From NCBI GenBank assembly GCA_035541995.1, contig DATKMG010000140.1:1-11422 (forward strand): a stretch of DNA of 11,422 nt, in the 5' to 3' direction. Below the pieces are notes generated by a model. The model was not told the DNA's origin, did not search any database, and saw nothing but the letters and a program-made list of their open reading frames with translations. Source of the DNA: DATKMG01 sp035541995 (GTDB lineage Bacteria; Acidobacteriota; Terriglobia; Versatilivoradales; Versatilivoraceae). Shown here piece after piece: positions 1 to 7,322 of this stretch (position 1 is the first letter of the stretch; each line of letters opens with the position of its first letter). The position numbers and the translations under genes are program-made.

Positions 1-1
1 G

Positions 2-262
2 TTGAAAATCTCCTCAAGCCTTCACGCCGTTATGCTTCTACTTTTGCTTCTTTTGGTCTTGCTGGAAAATCTAGGTTGGATCAGTCTCGCGGGCGTTGGG
101 CTGGTAACCTATCTATTATGGTATGAACACCATCTAGTGCGTCCGGAAGACCTCTCCAAGGTCAACCAGGCCTTCTTCACTGTCAACGGCTACATCAGTA
201 TCCTGTTGTTCCTTGCGGTCGGTTTAGACAAAATTCTCCATCAATTGGTTCATAGAGGATGA
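2..262 (+). CDS. ubiA: UbiA-family aromatic prenyltransferase, C-terminal fragment (5' end outside window)
   Basis: This is the last 86 residues of an integral-membrane prenyltransferase that attaches a polyprenyl chain to an aromatic ring during quinone synthesis. The recognisable part is the UbiA C-terminal signature YEHHLVRPEDLSKVNQAFFT followed by VNGYISILLF, as in 4-hydroxybenzoate polyprenyltransferases and the related MqnP of the futalosine menaquinone route. Three hydrophobic segments are visible (about residues 8-21, 25-41 and 62-80), fitting the last membrane helices of the family. The two Asp-rich catalytic motifs would lie upstream of the window. The frame is open to the left edge, so the TTG at position 2 is only where the window begins and not a real start; full-length members are about 290 residues. 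Family assignment is firm. Whether the substrate is 4-hydroxybenzoate (UbiA) or a futalosine-pathway intermediate (MqnP) cannot be decided from this fragment. Confidence 0.85.
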   Translation: MKISSSLHAVMLLLLLLLVLLENLGWISLAGVGLVTYLLWYEHHLVRPEDLSKVNQAFFTVNGYISILLFLAVGLDKILHQLVHRG

Positions 263-423
263 TCCTCCTGCAACTGGGGAACCTCTTAGTCTTAGCTTGG
301 TTGCTGCCACCCTGGCAGGGCGACGCGTCAGTACGAGGAGTACGAGGGCACTGCTGGCAGTCAGCAGGCTCAGGTATGTTAATATTTAGAGAAGAGAGGG
401 AGTTCCCCTCGCAGGAGGATTGA
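259..423 (+). CDS. possible small ORF (54 aa), unknown function
   Basis: An ATG at 259 overlaps the stop codon of the prenyltransferase gene as ATGA and opens a 54-codon frame ending at TGA 421-423. The predicted peptide begins with a hydrophobic stretch (MILLQLGNLLVLAWLLPPW) and continues with a polar, Arg/Gly/Glu-rich tail containing one Cys (residue 32). I recognise no family. In favour: the translationally coupled ATGA junction, and the hydrophobic start that could be a membrane anchor or signal-like segment. Against: GAGG (255-258) touches the ATG with no spacing, the frame crosses two perfect short hairpins, and the tail has no clear protein-like pattern. It may equally be chance open frame in the leader of the TPR gene. 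Confidence 0.2.
   Translation: MILLQLGNLLVLAWLLPPWQGDASVRGVRGHCWQSAGSGMLIFREEREFPSQED
304..367 (+). other. two short perfect hairpins in the ubiA-TPR gap
   Basis: The first hairpin pairs CTGCCA (304-309) with TGGCAG (313-318) around CCC. The second pairs CTGCTG (351-356) with CAGCAG (362-367) around GCAGT. Between them is a tandem 9-mer, GTACGAGGA/GTACGAGGG (331-348). No T-run follows either hairpin, so they are not ordinary intrinsic terminators. They may be processing or attenuation structures, or may simply fall inside the small ORF that crosses this gap. Confidence 0.35.
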
Positions 424-436
424 GGTAACCGCTCGA

Positions 437-926
437 ATGGAACCACACGATAGTACTTCGGCAAAAGCCCGGGAGCTCTGGGAAGCTGGCCTTCAGCAAT
501 TAATGGAAGGGGACGTTTTTTTCCGCTGTTGACAGTTTCAATGATAGCTTGAAGTCCAGCCCTACTGCCGAGGCCTATACCTATAGGGGCTGGGCCATAT
601 CCTTCTTGGGGCATTGGGAAGAGGCAATAGCGGACTGCAAACGGGCCATCAGTGTCGATTCCGATTTTGGCAACCCTTACAATGACATCGGGGTCTACCT
701 GATGCAGCTTGGCTTGTTGGATCAGGCGATTCCCTGGCTGGAAAAAGCCAAGAGCGCCAAGCGATACGAATCGAAGCACTTCCCACACCTCAATCTTGGC
801 TGCATCTACGTAGCCCAGGGTGAACAAGGCAAGGCCCTGGAGGAATTCGTTAGGGCCCTCGAGATTGACCCGGGCAACGAAGTGGCTCGGAAGGCGATTG
901 CTGAATTGGAATTGAAGATTGAGTAG
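437..926 (+). CDS. TPR-repeat protein, interrupted by a +1 frameshift at a T7 run
   Basis: A protein of tetratricopeptide repeats, helical scaffolds for protein-protein contacts; the partner is unknown. Starting at ATG 437 (GAGGT at 422-426 as ribosome binding site) the frame encodes MEPHDSTSAKARELWEAGLQ and then hits a TGA at 530-532. From 525 a second frame continues without a break to TAG 924-926. Removing one T from the run at 516-522 joins the two into 162 residues, with MEGDVFSAVDSFNDSLKSSP at the junction, exactly as a TPR helix pair should read. Three repeats follow, roughly PTAEAYTYRGWAISFLGHWE, FGNPYNDIGVYLMQLGLL and HFPHLNLGCIYVAQGEQG onward, each with its AI/AL and acidic/Pro end. 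There is no signal peptide or membrane segment, so it is probably cytoplasmic. It lies 18 nt before the dihydrouridine synthase gene and may be co-transcribed with it. The shift may be a sequencing error, a real mutation or transcript slippage. If translated only from the downstream frame, the TTG at 549 gives 125 residues. Confidence 0.7.
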
Positions 927-944
927 CCGGTGGTTCCTTGCGAT

Positions 945-2045
945 ATGATCCCAGTTTTGAGCGACACGGAGAATACCCTCCTCGGGCTGTCCAACAGGCT
1001 AAGTGAGATTGAGTTTGCCAACAACAGGAGGGTGAATTTCCCCATCCTGCTTGCGCCGATGGCCGGGTTGTCTCATGTAGCGCTCCGTCAGCTTATTCGA
1101 TCTTACCTGCCCGCCAACTCAAGGACATTACTTTTCACGGAGATGCTCTCGACCCGCCTGCTACCGTTTGAAGAGGTAGGTAGGACTCCGCAGACTCTGG
1201 TGGCCGATCAAGAAGACGACCTTATCCCCCAACTACTGGGAAATGAAGCGTCCCGGATTGCGGATTCCCTGGAGAAACTTCGCGCAATTTCTCCAGCGGG
1301 GGTTGATATCAACATGGGTTGCCCTGTCAGCAAGGTTCTCAAGCACAACTGGGGAGTTGCATTGATGGGGGATATTCGCTATGCCGAGACGGTAGTCAGG
1401 AGTGCACGCAAGCTGACTACCCTTCCTCTTTCCATCAAGATGCGGACGGGCCTGCGAGACGATCCGGCGTATTTGGTTGAGTTTGTCCAAATGCTGGAGG
1501 AGGCGGGTGCAGATTGGGTGACACTCCATCCTCGGATCCAGGCTCAGAATCGAAGGGGACTGGCCAATTGGGAGTATATCGGCCGTGTAAGGGAGTCAGT
1601 CAAAATCCCTGTGATCGGCAATGGCGACGTTCAGGAGGCATCGGACATCCTTCGAATGCATCAGATCACCGGCTGTGATGGAGTCATGGTGGCCCGGGTC
1701 GCCACGGCGCGGCCCTGGATTTTCTGGCAAGTGGGGGAGGCACTAGGTCTTCCCCCGCCTCTCGGCCGAGAGGGAGAGTGCGCGCCTAAAACTCCTCAAG
1801 AAGAGGGTGCGGAATTTCAGCGGGCCTTGGATCGCTTCTGTAATGAATTGGAACTCTATTTCCCGGAGGCGTTGCAGATGCCCCGCTTAAGATTATTTCT
1901 GGCATGGGGCCACAAGTGGCTTTTCTTTGGCCACTATTTGTCTACCCGAGTCAATCGATGTGCGGATCTGAAGTCCGCCCGTCGTGTGATCGATGAGTTC
2001 TTCTCTGTTCCCAAGACCTTGCAGGGGCGAACTATGCTGCAGTAA
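945..2045 (+). CDS. dus: tRNA-dihydrouridine synthase family flavoprotein
   Basis: An FMN enzyme that reduces uridines in tRNA to dihydrouridine using NADPH; cytoplasmic. Counting from ATG 945 (366 aa) the family motifs run in order: PILLAPMAGLSH near residue 33 (FMN-binding strand 1), FTEMLST near 64, QLLGNEA near 96, VDINMGCPVSKV with the catalytic Cys at 126, KMRTGL near 165, LHPR near 194, VIGNGD near 223-228, and GVMVARVATARPWIF from about 247. The C-terminal helical region (about 270-366) is the tRNA-binding part. Three positions differ from the usual pattern: HGRT reads HPRI, the phosphate-binding GR reads AR, and the GxGxxL stretch after the catalytic Cys reads NWGVAL. This suggests a divergent subgroup whose target uridine I cannot name. 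The start is uncertain: GTG 930 adds five residues, and GTG 1032 fits the family N-terminus but lies too close to its AGGAGG. The gene is 18 nt downstream of the TPR gene. Confidence 0.85.
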   Translation: MIPVLSDTENTLLGLSNRLSEIEFANNRRVNFPILLAPMAGLSHVALRQLIRSYLPANSRTLLFTEMLSTRLLPFEEVGRTPQTLVADQEDDLIPQLLGNEASRIADSLEKLRAISPAGVDINMGCPVSKVLKHNWGVALMGDIRYAETVVRSARKLTTLPLSIKMRTGLRDDPAYLVEFVQMLEEAGADWVTLHPRIQAQNRRGLANWEYIGRVRESVKIPVIGNGDVQEASDILRMHQITGCDGVMVARVATARPWIFWQVGEALGLPPPLGREGECAPKTPQEEGAEFQRALDRFCNELELYFPEALQMPRLRLFLAWGHKWLFFGHYLSTRVNRCADLKSARRVIDEFFSVPKTLQGRTMLQ

Positions 2046-2115
2046 TCTGCTGAAACTACAGGGTCGGCGGGTGCCATGGGTTGTTGGCGGACCGGGTTTT
2101 AAATTGAGAATTGAG

Positions 2116-2144
2116 TTGAAAAAAAGCCGCTGACCGTGTATTTT
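2116..2144 (+). promoter_or_regulatory. candidate sigma-70 promoter of the pyruvate dehydrogenase operon
   Basis: TTGAAA (2116-2121), a 17-nt spacer and TATTTT (2139-2144) resemble a housekeeping promoter, placing transcription start near 2151. The start codon of pdhA is at 2330, so the leader would be about 180 nt. That leader holds two small hairpins: CAGGC/GCCTG (2168-2172 with 2180-2184) and CCCGAA/TTCGGG (2213-2218 with 2231-2236). A tandem AATTGAG (2102-2115) lies just upstream of the -35 box. A second -10-like TATAAG (2253-2258) has no good -35. Assignment rests on pattern and position only. Confidence 0.45.
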
Positions 2145-2329
2145 TTGAGGATTGGGAATTGAAGATACAGGCTGCCAGGGCCTGCTTCTTTGCTTAATAA
2201 TTCATATTCGAACCCGAAGTTCCCGGCACATTCGGGCTGGATCGAACCATGATATAAGTCAAGAGCAAGCGAGGCCCAGCCCAATTAGTGTCGCCGGGAG
2301 AAGGGAGATTCCTGAAGGTCAGATAGAAC

Positions 2330-3340
2330 ATGCCTGCAACTCTTCCAACAGAGAAAGATCAGCTGAAAGCCACCCGCCCTGTCGATGAACTGGACCTGCT
2401 CTATAGGATGTTGTTGATCCGACGTTTCGAAGAGCGTGCCTCTCAGGCTTACCAACAACAAAAAATCGGCGGATTCTGCCATCTTTATATCGGCCAGGAA
2501 GCGGTGGCAGTGGGGGCGGTCGCTGCCGCGCGAGACGATGATTACATCATAACCGCCTATCGAGACCACGGACATGCCATCGCCCGTGGGACCAGTTTGA
2601 ACGCCTGCATGGCTGAACTTTATGGCAAGACTACCGGTTGTTCCAGAGGATTAGGCGGGTCGATGCACTATTTTGATCGGGCCAATCATATGTACGGTGG
2701 TCATGCCATCGTCGGGGGACACTTGCCTTTGGCCACCGGGCTGGCTTTTGCCAGCAAATACCGCGGGGAGGATTGTTGTACCCTGTGCTTTTTCGGTGAT
2801 GGCGCCATTAACCAGGGGGCTTTTCATGAGGCCTTGAATCTGGCTGCTTTGTGGAAGTTGCCTGTTGTTTTTGTCTGCGAGAATAACCTCTTCGGCATGG
2901 GAACGCATGTGGAGCGAGCTGCCTCCGTCAAGGAATTAACCAACCGCGCCAAAGGATACGACATGCCTTCAATGATTTTTAACGGGATGGATGTGCGGCA
3001 GGTCCAAGAAGGACTCCGCACGGTTCTCGATGCCATCCGCAGGCGGCCCCACCCTTATTTTGTTGAAGCCAGGACTTATCGCTACAGGGGACATTCCATG
3101 TCTGACCCTGCGACTTATCGGACGAAAGAGGAATTGGAGAAGAATAAGGAAGAGGACCCGATCGCCCGTTTAAAGTCGGAATTGCTGAGTGAAGGAAAGA
3201 TCGATGAGGCGAAGTTCCAAGAATTGGATCGTGAAGCCAAGAGGCTTTCCACTGAAGCGGTACGTTTTGCCGAAGAAAGCCCGGAGCCTGCTTTGGAATC
3301 CTTGCATGACAATACCTTCGTGAGCGGAGCTAACTCGTGA
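2330..3340 (+). CDS. pdhA: pyruvate dehydrogenase E1 component, alpha subunit
   Basis: Thiamine-diphosphate-binding alpha subunit of the alpha2beta2 E1 that decarboxylates pyruvate and passes the hydroxyethyl group to the lipoyl arm of E2. The 336 residues match the usual length for the split-E1 type. Visible motifs are GGSMHYF (109-115), the ThDP/Mg signature GDGAINQGAFHEALN (156-170) closing with ENN (184-186), and the loop YRGHSMSDP (252-260) that orders around the cofactor. A weak ribosome binding site AAGGT (2315-2319) stands 10 nt before the ATG. It is the first gene of the operon, and its stop overlaps the beta-subunit start as GTGA, which favours equal synthesis of both subunits. Branched-chain 2-oxoacid or acetoin dehydrogenase E1 alpha are related alternatives, but the overall wording and the E2 partner favour pyruvate. 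Confidence 0.92.
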   Translation: MPATLPTEKDQLKATRPVDELDLLYRMLLIRRFEERASQAYQQQKIGGFCHLYIGQEAVAVGAVAAARDDDYIITAYRDHGHAIARGTSLNACMAELYGKTTGCSRGLGGSMHYFDRANHMYGGHAIVGGHLPLATGLAFASKYRGEDCCTLCFFGDGAINQGAFHEALNLAALWKLPVVFVCENNLFGMGTHVERAASVKELTNRAKGYDMPSMIFNGMDVRQVQEGLRTVLDAIRRRPHPYFVEARTYRYRGHSMSDPATYRTKEELEKNKEEDPIARLKSELLSEGKIDEAKFQELDREAKRLSTEAVRFAEESPEPALESLHDNTFVSGANS

Positions 3341-4320
3341 GAGAGATCAGTTATCGCCAGGCCCTGAATGAGGCCATGCAAGAGGAAATGCAGCGCGACC
3401 CAAACGTCTTCCTGGTGGGAGAAGAAGTCGCCGAATACAACGGTGCCTACAAGGTAAGCCAGGGCTTGCTGGAAAAGTTCGGGCCCTCGCGTGTGCTTGA
3501 TACTCCCATCAGTGAGGCTGGATTTGCAGGGTTGGCGATTGGTGCCGCTATGGCGGGGCTTCGTCCCATCGTGGAATTTATGACGTTCAGTTTCTCCCTG
3601 GTTGCCTTCGACCAGGTTGTCAACAATGCGCCCAACATGTTGACCATGTCCGGCGGGCAGTTTCATATTCCCATCGTTTTCCGCGGCCCAAATGGACCGG
3701 CACACCAGTTGGGGGCAACCCACTCGCATGCCACCGAACCCCTCTTTGCCAATGCTCCAGGCCTGAAGATTGCCGCACCGGCAACTCCCCGTGATGCCAA
3801 AGGGCTGCTTAAAACGGCCATACGCGACGACAACCCGGTGCTGGTGCTCGAATCGGAACTGCTCTACAACACTTCAGGAATGGTGGAAGAACCGGAATCA
3901 GAATTGTTGATTCCTCTGGGCAAGGGCGAGGTCAAGCGTTCCGGAACGGACTTGACACTTATCTGTTATGCCCAGACAGTCCATATGGCGATGAGCGCGG
4001 CTGAATACATGGCGACCCAAGGAATCAGTGTTGAAGTTCTGGACCTCCGGTCCATCAAACCCTTGGATCTTGACCTCATCTTCAGGTCTGTTTCCCGAAC
4101 CCACCGCTGTGTGATCGCGGAACAGGACCGTCCCTTCTGCGGAATTGGAGCCGAGATTGCGTATCGGATTCAAAAGGAACTCTTCGATTCCCTCGACGCC
4201 CCCGTCCTGCGTGTGGCTCAGGAAGAGGTCCCGATGCCTTATAACGAGAAACTCGAATCTGCTGTCCTGCCCAGCGAAGAGAAGATTCTTCAGGCGGTCA
4301 CCCAAGCTTGTTACCTCTAA
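3337..4320 (+). CDS. pdhB: pyruvate dehydrogenase E1 component, beta subunit
   Basis: Partner of the alpha subunit; together they form the ThDP active sites of E1 that start pyruvate oxidation. The length of 327 residues is typical. The N-terminal half has VGEEVAEYNGAYKVSQGL (27-44), DTPISEAGFAGLAIGAAMAG (55-74) with the conserved Glu60, EFMTFSF (80-86) and FRGPNG (115-120). The family's active-site AQHSQ region reads ATHSH (127-131), keeping His129. The C-terminal half contains LDLRSIKPLD and VPMPYNEKLE, the end contacting E2. Translation starts at GTG 3337 in a 4-nt overlap with pdhA. The next gene begins 20 nt after the stop. The first THSH His in place of the more usual QHS Gln is a small departure and not obviously damaging. 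Confidence 0.92.
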   Translation: MREISYRQALNEAMQEEMQRDPNVFLVGEEVAEYNGAYKVSQGLLEKFGPSRVLDTPISEAGFAGLAIGAAMAGLRPIVEFMTFSFSLVAFDQVVNNAPNMLTMSGGQFHIPIVFRGPNGPAHQLGATHSHATEPLFANAPGLKIAAPATPRDAKGLLKTAIRDDNPVLVLESELLYNTSGMVEEPESELLIPLGKGEVKRSGTDLTLICYAQTVHMAMSAAEYMATQGISVEVLDLRSIKPLDLDLIFRSVSRTHRCVIAEQDRPFCGIGAEIAYRIQKELFDSLDAPVLRVAQEEVPMPYNEKLESAVLPSEEKILQAVTQACYL

Positions 4321-4340
4321 CCATCCAGGATACCGAGAAT

Positions 4341-5675
4341 ATGGCCGAAATCACTATGCCCAAGTTGAGTGACACCATGACCGAAGGGGTCCTGGTGCGT
4401 TGGTTAAAGAAAAAGGGGGATGTTGTCAGCATGGGCGACGTGCTGGCTGAAGTGGAGACTGACAAGGCAACCATGGAGATGGAAGCATTCCATGATGGCC
4501 TGCTGAAAGAGACTTACGTCGAAGAAGGTCAGAAAGTCGCCGTCGGGGAGCGGATAGCTCTGATCGTCGCGGACGGGGAAGAAGAGATTCCGGCTCCCCA
4601 GGGCGTGGAGAAGGTAGCTGCAATGCCTAAACGGAGGGTTGACGAAAAGAAGTCCGTAATCCCCCGCCCTAAGCCCGCTGAAATTGAACAAGTCCGCAAG
4701 ATCGCTCACTTGGAAGAGGGTTATTCTCAGGCTCCCCTGCGCAGAACCGAAGCGCAGAGGGCCCCCCTGCAAGTCCTGCCTGCCCCGGCCGGGGGACGGG
4801 TCAAGGCCTCTCCTCTGGCGCGCAAGATTGCAGCCCGCATGCGGGTGGATCTCACCAGAATCGATGGAACGGGTCCTGGAGGACGCATCGTCCAGGAAGA
4901 TGTACTGGCGGCCGCTGAAGTCGAGAAGGCCGCTCCAGTTGCAATGCCGGTGGAAGCTCCGGTTTCGCCGGGCCCTGGAACTCAATCAGAACTCATCACT
5001 CTTTCGCCCATGCGCCGGGCTATTGCCCAGCGTATGGTGGAAAGCAAGACCCGAATTCCGCATTTCTACCTCAGCGTGGAACTGGATGCAGGGGCCCTCC
5101 TGGAACTGAGGGAGCAAGCCAATCGCGATCTCCATTCCTCAGGTGAAGAGAAACTCAGCATCAATGACTTCATCCTCAAAGCTTGCGTGGAGACATTGAA
5201 ACGGGCGCCCGAAGCAAATGCCTCTTTCACGGAAAATGGAATCCTCCGCTATCGAAATGTCGACCTGGGATTTGCCGTCAGCCTGGAAGAGGGCTTGATT
5301 ACTCCCATCATTCACAATGCCGAAACTAAGAGCCTGCGACAAATCAGTGCCGATGCCCGAGGACTGATTGAACGGGCGCGAACTCGCAGACTCAAACCCG
5401 AAGAGTACCAGGGTGGCACTTTCACCGTTACAAACCTTGGACCTTCCGGGATTGACAGCTTTCACGCCATAATTAGTCCGCCCCAAGCGGCTATCCTGGC
5501 GGTGGGTAGCATCATTCGGAAACCGGTCATATCTTCTTCAGGCCAAGTTGTTGCAGGGCAGCGCATAAGCGCCACGCTTTGTTGCGATCACCGCGCCATA
5601 GATGGGGCTGTGGCAGCCAAGTTTCTGCAGGAATTTCGCAAGATGATCGAAAATCCGGCTTTGATGCTCTTATGA
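4341..5675 (+). CDS. pdhC: dihydrolipoamide acetyltransferase (E2) of the pyruvate dehydrogenase complex
   Basis: Core of the complex: carries the acetyl group on lipoyl-lysine and transfers it to CoA. The 444 residues show the standard order. A single lipoyl domain (about 1-78) carries lipoylated Lys42 in ETDKATM; a charged and Pro/Ala-rich linker follows (about 79-152). The peripheral-subunit-binding domain reads KASPLARKIAARM ... GTGPGGRIVQEDVL (about 155-190), a second Pro/Ala linker runs to about 215, and the acyltransferase domain fills 217-444. The active site is DHRAIDG (416-422), with His417 and Asp421; SFHAIISPPQAAILAVG (373-389) is typical of pyruvate-type E2. I chose ATG 4341 (AGGA at 4327-4330) because the lipoyl fold begins there as MAEITMPKLSD. 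The frame is open back to a TTG at 4308, but that lies inside the end of pdhB. Its stop overlaps the E3 start as ATGA. Confidence 0.93.
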   Translation: MAEITMPKLSDTMTEGVLVRWLKKKGDVVSMGDVLAEVETDKATMEMEAFHDGLLKETYVEEGQKVAVGERIALIVADGEEEIPAPQGVEKVAAMPKRRVDEKKSVIPRPKPAEIEQVRKIAHLEEGYSQAPLRRTEAQRAPLQVLPAPAGGRVKASPLARKIAARMRVDLTRIDGTGPGGRIVQEDVLAAAEVEKAAPVAMPVEAPVSPGPGTQSELITLSPMRRAIAQRMVESKTRIPHFYLSVELDAGALLELREQANRDLHSSGEEKLSINDFILKACVETLKRAPEANASFTENGILRYRNVDLGFAVSLEEGLITPIIHNAETKSLRQISADARGLIERARTRRLKPEEYQGGTFTVTNLGPSGIDSFHAIISPPQAAILAVGSIIRKPVISSSGQVVAGQRISATLCCDHRAIDGAVAAKFLQEFRKMIENPALMLL

Positions 5676-7051
5676 CGGAATGGTTTGACCTTGTCGTAAT
5701 CGGTGGAGGACCCGCTGGGTACGCGGGTGCCATTCGAGCCGCCCAGCTTGGGAAGAGAGTGGCTTGCGTCGAAATGGAGCGCGCCGGTGGCAGCTGCATC
5801 AACTGGGGTTGCATCCCTACAAAATCGCTCCTGCGCAATGCCGAACTCTACCAGCTGATGAGGACCCGAGCCACCGATTTCGGAATGGTCTTCACTGACC
5901 TGAGCTATGACTGGGCCAAAGTCTTGGGACGCAGCCAGAAGGTGGTGGCTCAGCTGGTTGGGGGAATTGAGGCCCTTCTCAAGAAGAATCAGGTCGAGTA
6001 CCTTCACGGGGAGGCCTCTCTCATTAATGAGAAAACGATTGTCGTCACCTTGGGTGGCGAGACGGTCAAGCTTCTCAATACCAGGCACGTGCTGGTGGCG
6101 ACCGGGGTTCGTCCCAGGGAACTGGTGGGAATGACTTTTAACGGAAGTACCATCGTCGACAGCCGACAGGCCTTATCCTTGAAAAAACAACCCGGGACCA
6201 TTGTGATTATCGGTGGCGGTGCAATAGGAGTTGAGTTTGCCTACTTCTTCAATGCCTATGGGACACAGGTGACGCTGGTAGAAGCAATGCCTCAACTGGT
6301 GCCGCTGGAGGATGAAGAAGTTTCGGAGGCTCTGCGGATTTCGTTCACACGGCAGGGGATCCGAATCCTCACAAACACCCGGGTTGAGTCTGGCAACGTC
6401 ACGAATCAAGGCATAAAGCTTGACCTGGTTGGTGACACCTCCGATACCCTTCAAGCGGGTGTGGCACTTGTGGCCGCAGGAGTGGCCCCGGTTCTGCCCC
6501 CAGGGCTGAATTGTGAGTTGGACCAGGGTTATATCAAGGTCGACGATCGCTATGAGACCTCGGTAAAAGGGATATGTGCAGCCGGAGATGTAATCGGACC
6601 ACCCTGGCTAGCTCACGTTGCGAGCTTCGAAGCCATCCAGGCGGTTGAAGGCATGTTTACTGAAGGCAAGCCCAGGCAAATCGGGGTCTTCCCCAATTGT
6701 ACTTACTGCCAGCCCCAGATCGCCAGCATTGGCATGACGGAGAAGGAGGTCCGCAATGCCAGGCTGCCGTATCGGGTAGGCCGGTTTCCATTCCGCATCA
6801 GCGGGAAAGCTCTGGCACATGGAACACCCGAGGGGTTCGTGAAGATCATTATTGGTGAACCTGAGGGAGAACTGCTTGGTGCTCATATTATTGGTGCGGA
6901 GGCGACTGAGATGGTGGCGGAATTGGGAGTGGCTATGACACTCGAAGCCACCTACGCAGAGATCGAGGCCACGATTCACGCTCATCCGACATTAAGCGAA
7001 GCCGTGCACGAAGCATCGTCTGCCGCCTTTGGTGAGGCCATTTACGTATAG
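5672..7051 (+). CDS. lpdA: dihydrolipoamide dehydrogenase (E3), operon copy
   Basis: FAD enzyme that reoxidises the E2 lipoyl group and reduces NAD+. The 459 residues contain the FAD motif VVIGGGPAGYAGAIRAAQ (8-25), the redox-active disulfide GGSCINWGCIPTK (Cys42, Cys47), a second Rossmann motif IVIIGGGAIGVEF for NAD+, CAAGDVIG for the FAD ribityl end, and the catalytic HPTLSE (His438, Glu443) reached across the dimer interface. The usual TxPE segment before the interface domain reads CTYCQPQIASIG (Cys343, Cys346). The start is ATG 5672, coupled to pdhC by an ATGA overlap and exactly in register with the FAD strand; the frame is open upstream to 5579, but that stretch lies within pdhC. Position and coupling make it the dedicated E3 of this complex. 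Confidence 0.93.
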   Translation: MTEWFDLVVIGGGPAGYAGAIRAAQLGKRVACVEMERAGGSCINWGCIPTKSLLRNAELYQLMRTRATDFGMVFTDLSYDWAKVLGRSQKVVAQLVGGIEALLKKNQVEYLHGEASLINEKTIVVTLGGETVKLLNTRHVLVATGVRPRELVGMTFNGSTIVDSRQALSLKKQPGTIVIIGGGAIGVEFAYFFNAYGTQVTLVEAMPQLVPLEDEEVSEALRISFTRQGIRILTNTRVESGNVTNQGIKLDLVGDTSDTLQAGVALVAAGVAPVLPPGLNCELDQGYIKVDDRYETSVKGICAAGDVIGPPWLAHVASFEAIQAVEGMFTEGKPRQIGVFPNCTYCQPQIASIGMTEKEVRNARLPYRVGRFPFRISGKALAHGTPEGFVKIIIGEPEGELLGAHIIGAEATEMVAELGVAMTLEATYAEIEATIHAHPTLSEAVHEASSAAFGEAIYV

Positions 7052-7231
7052 ATCTGTCTAGTGAGCGTCCACCCTTTCGTGACATGCGCTGTTGCTTCTG
7101 AAATTCGTGGACCCAAGCGGCCATACTCCCGGGAGAGCCGAAGGGTTTGCATCCACTAGTCTGGAGATCAGCAACGGAGGGGTGAGTCGGTAAGAGTGCC
7201 CCAAGACCTTTTTCAGGTTACCACGGTCGGC

Positions 7232-7307
7232 GAAAATGCTGGAGGGCCCCGCTCCGTCGGGGCCACGGTCGCGACAGAGCGCGACCCTCCATCAAAACCG
7301 CATTTTC
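7232..7307. repeat. 76-nt palindromic element folding as a three-way junction (REP/MITE-like)
   Basis: The ends are perfect 8-bp inverted repeats, GAAAATGC (7232-7239) and GCATTTTC (7300-7307). Inside, TGGAG (7240-7244) pairs with CTCCA (7287-7291). Arm 1 is GGCCCCG/CGGGGCC (7245-7251 with 7258-7264, loop CTCCGT). Arm 2 is GGTCGCG/CGCGACC (7267-7273 with 7280-7286, loop ACAGAG). Only AC separates the arms, and an 8-nt bulge (7292-7299) is left on the 3' side. CCACGGTCG occurs in arm 2 (7263-7271) and again as a direct copy at 7221-7229. The element ends 4 nt before the ribosome binding site of the second E3 gene. It is far GC-richer than its flanks. This architecture is typical of dispersed palindromic intergenic repeats mobilised in trans; an RNA switch or attenuator is the alternative. 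Confidence 0.65.
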
Positions 7308-7322
7308 ATAAGAGGAGAACAA

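Noticed and set aside
195..827. 210-codon minus-strand open frame
   Set aside because: It lies across the TPR gene and the gap before it; the peptide shows no family pattern, while the + strand encodes clear TPR repeats.
2211..2240. TTCGAACCC near 2208-2215 looked like the T-arm of a tRNA
   Set aside because: No acceptor stem, anticodon arm or CCA-compatible end could be built around it.
3115..3729. 204-codon minus-strand open frame
   Set aside because: It is antisense to pdhA and pdhB, both of which have complete motif sets; the minus-strand peptide resembles nothing.
7247..7306. the 7232-7307 palindrome as an intrinsic terminator of the first E3 gene
   Set aside because: The GC-rich arms are followed by CTCCATCAAAACC and not by a T-run; the only T-run (TTTT, 7303-7306) is too short and too far from the arms.
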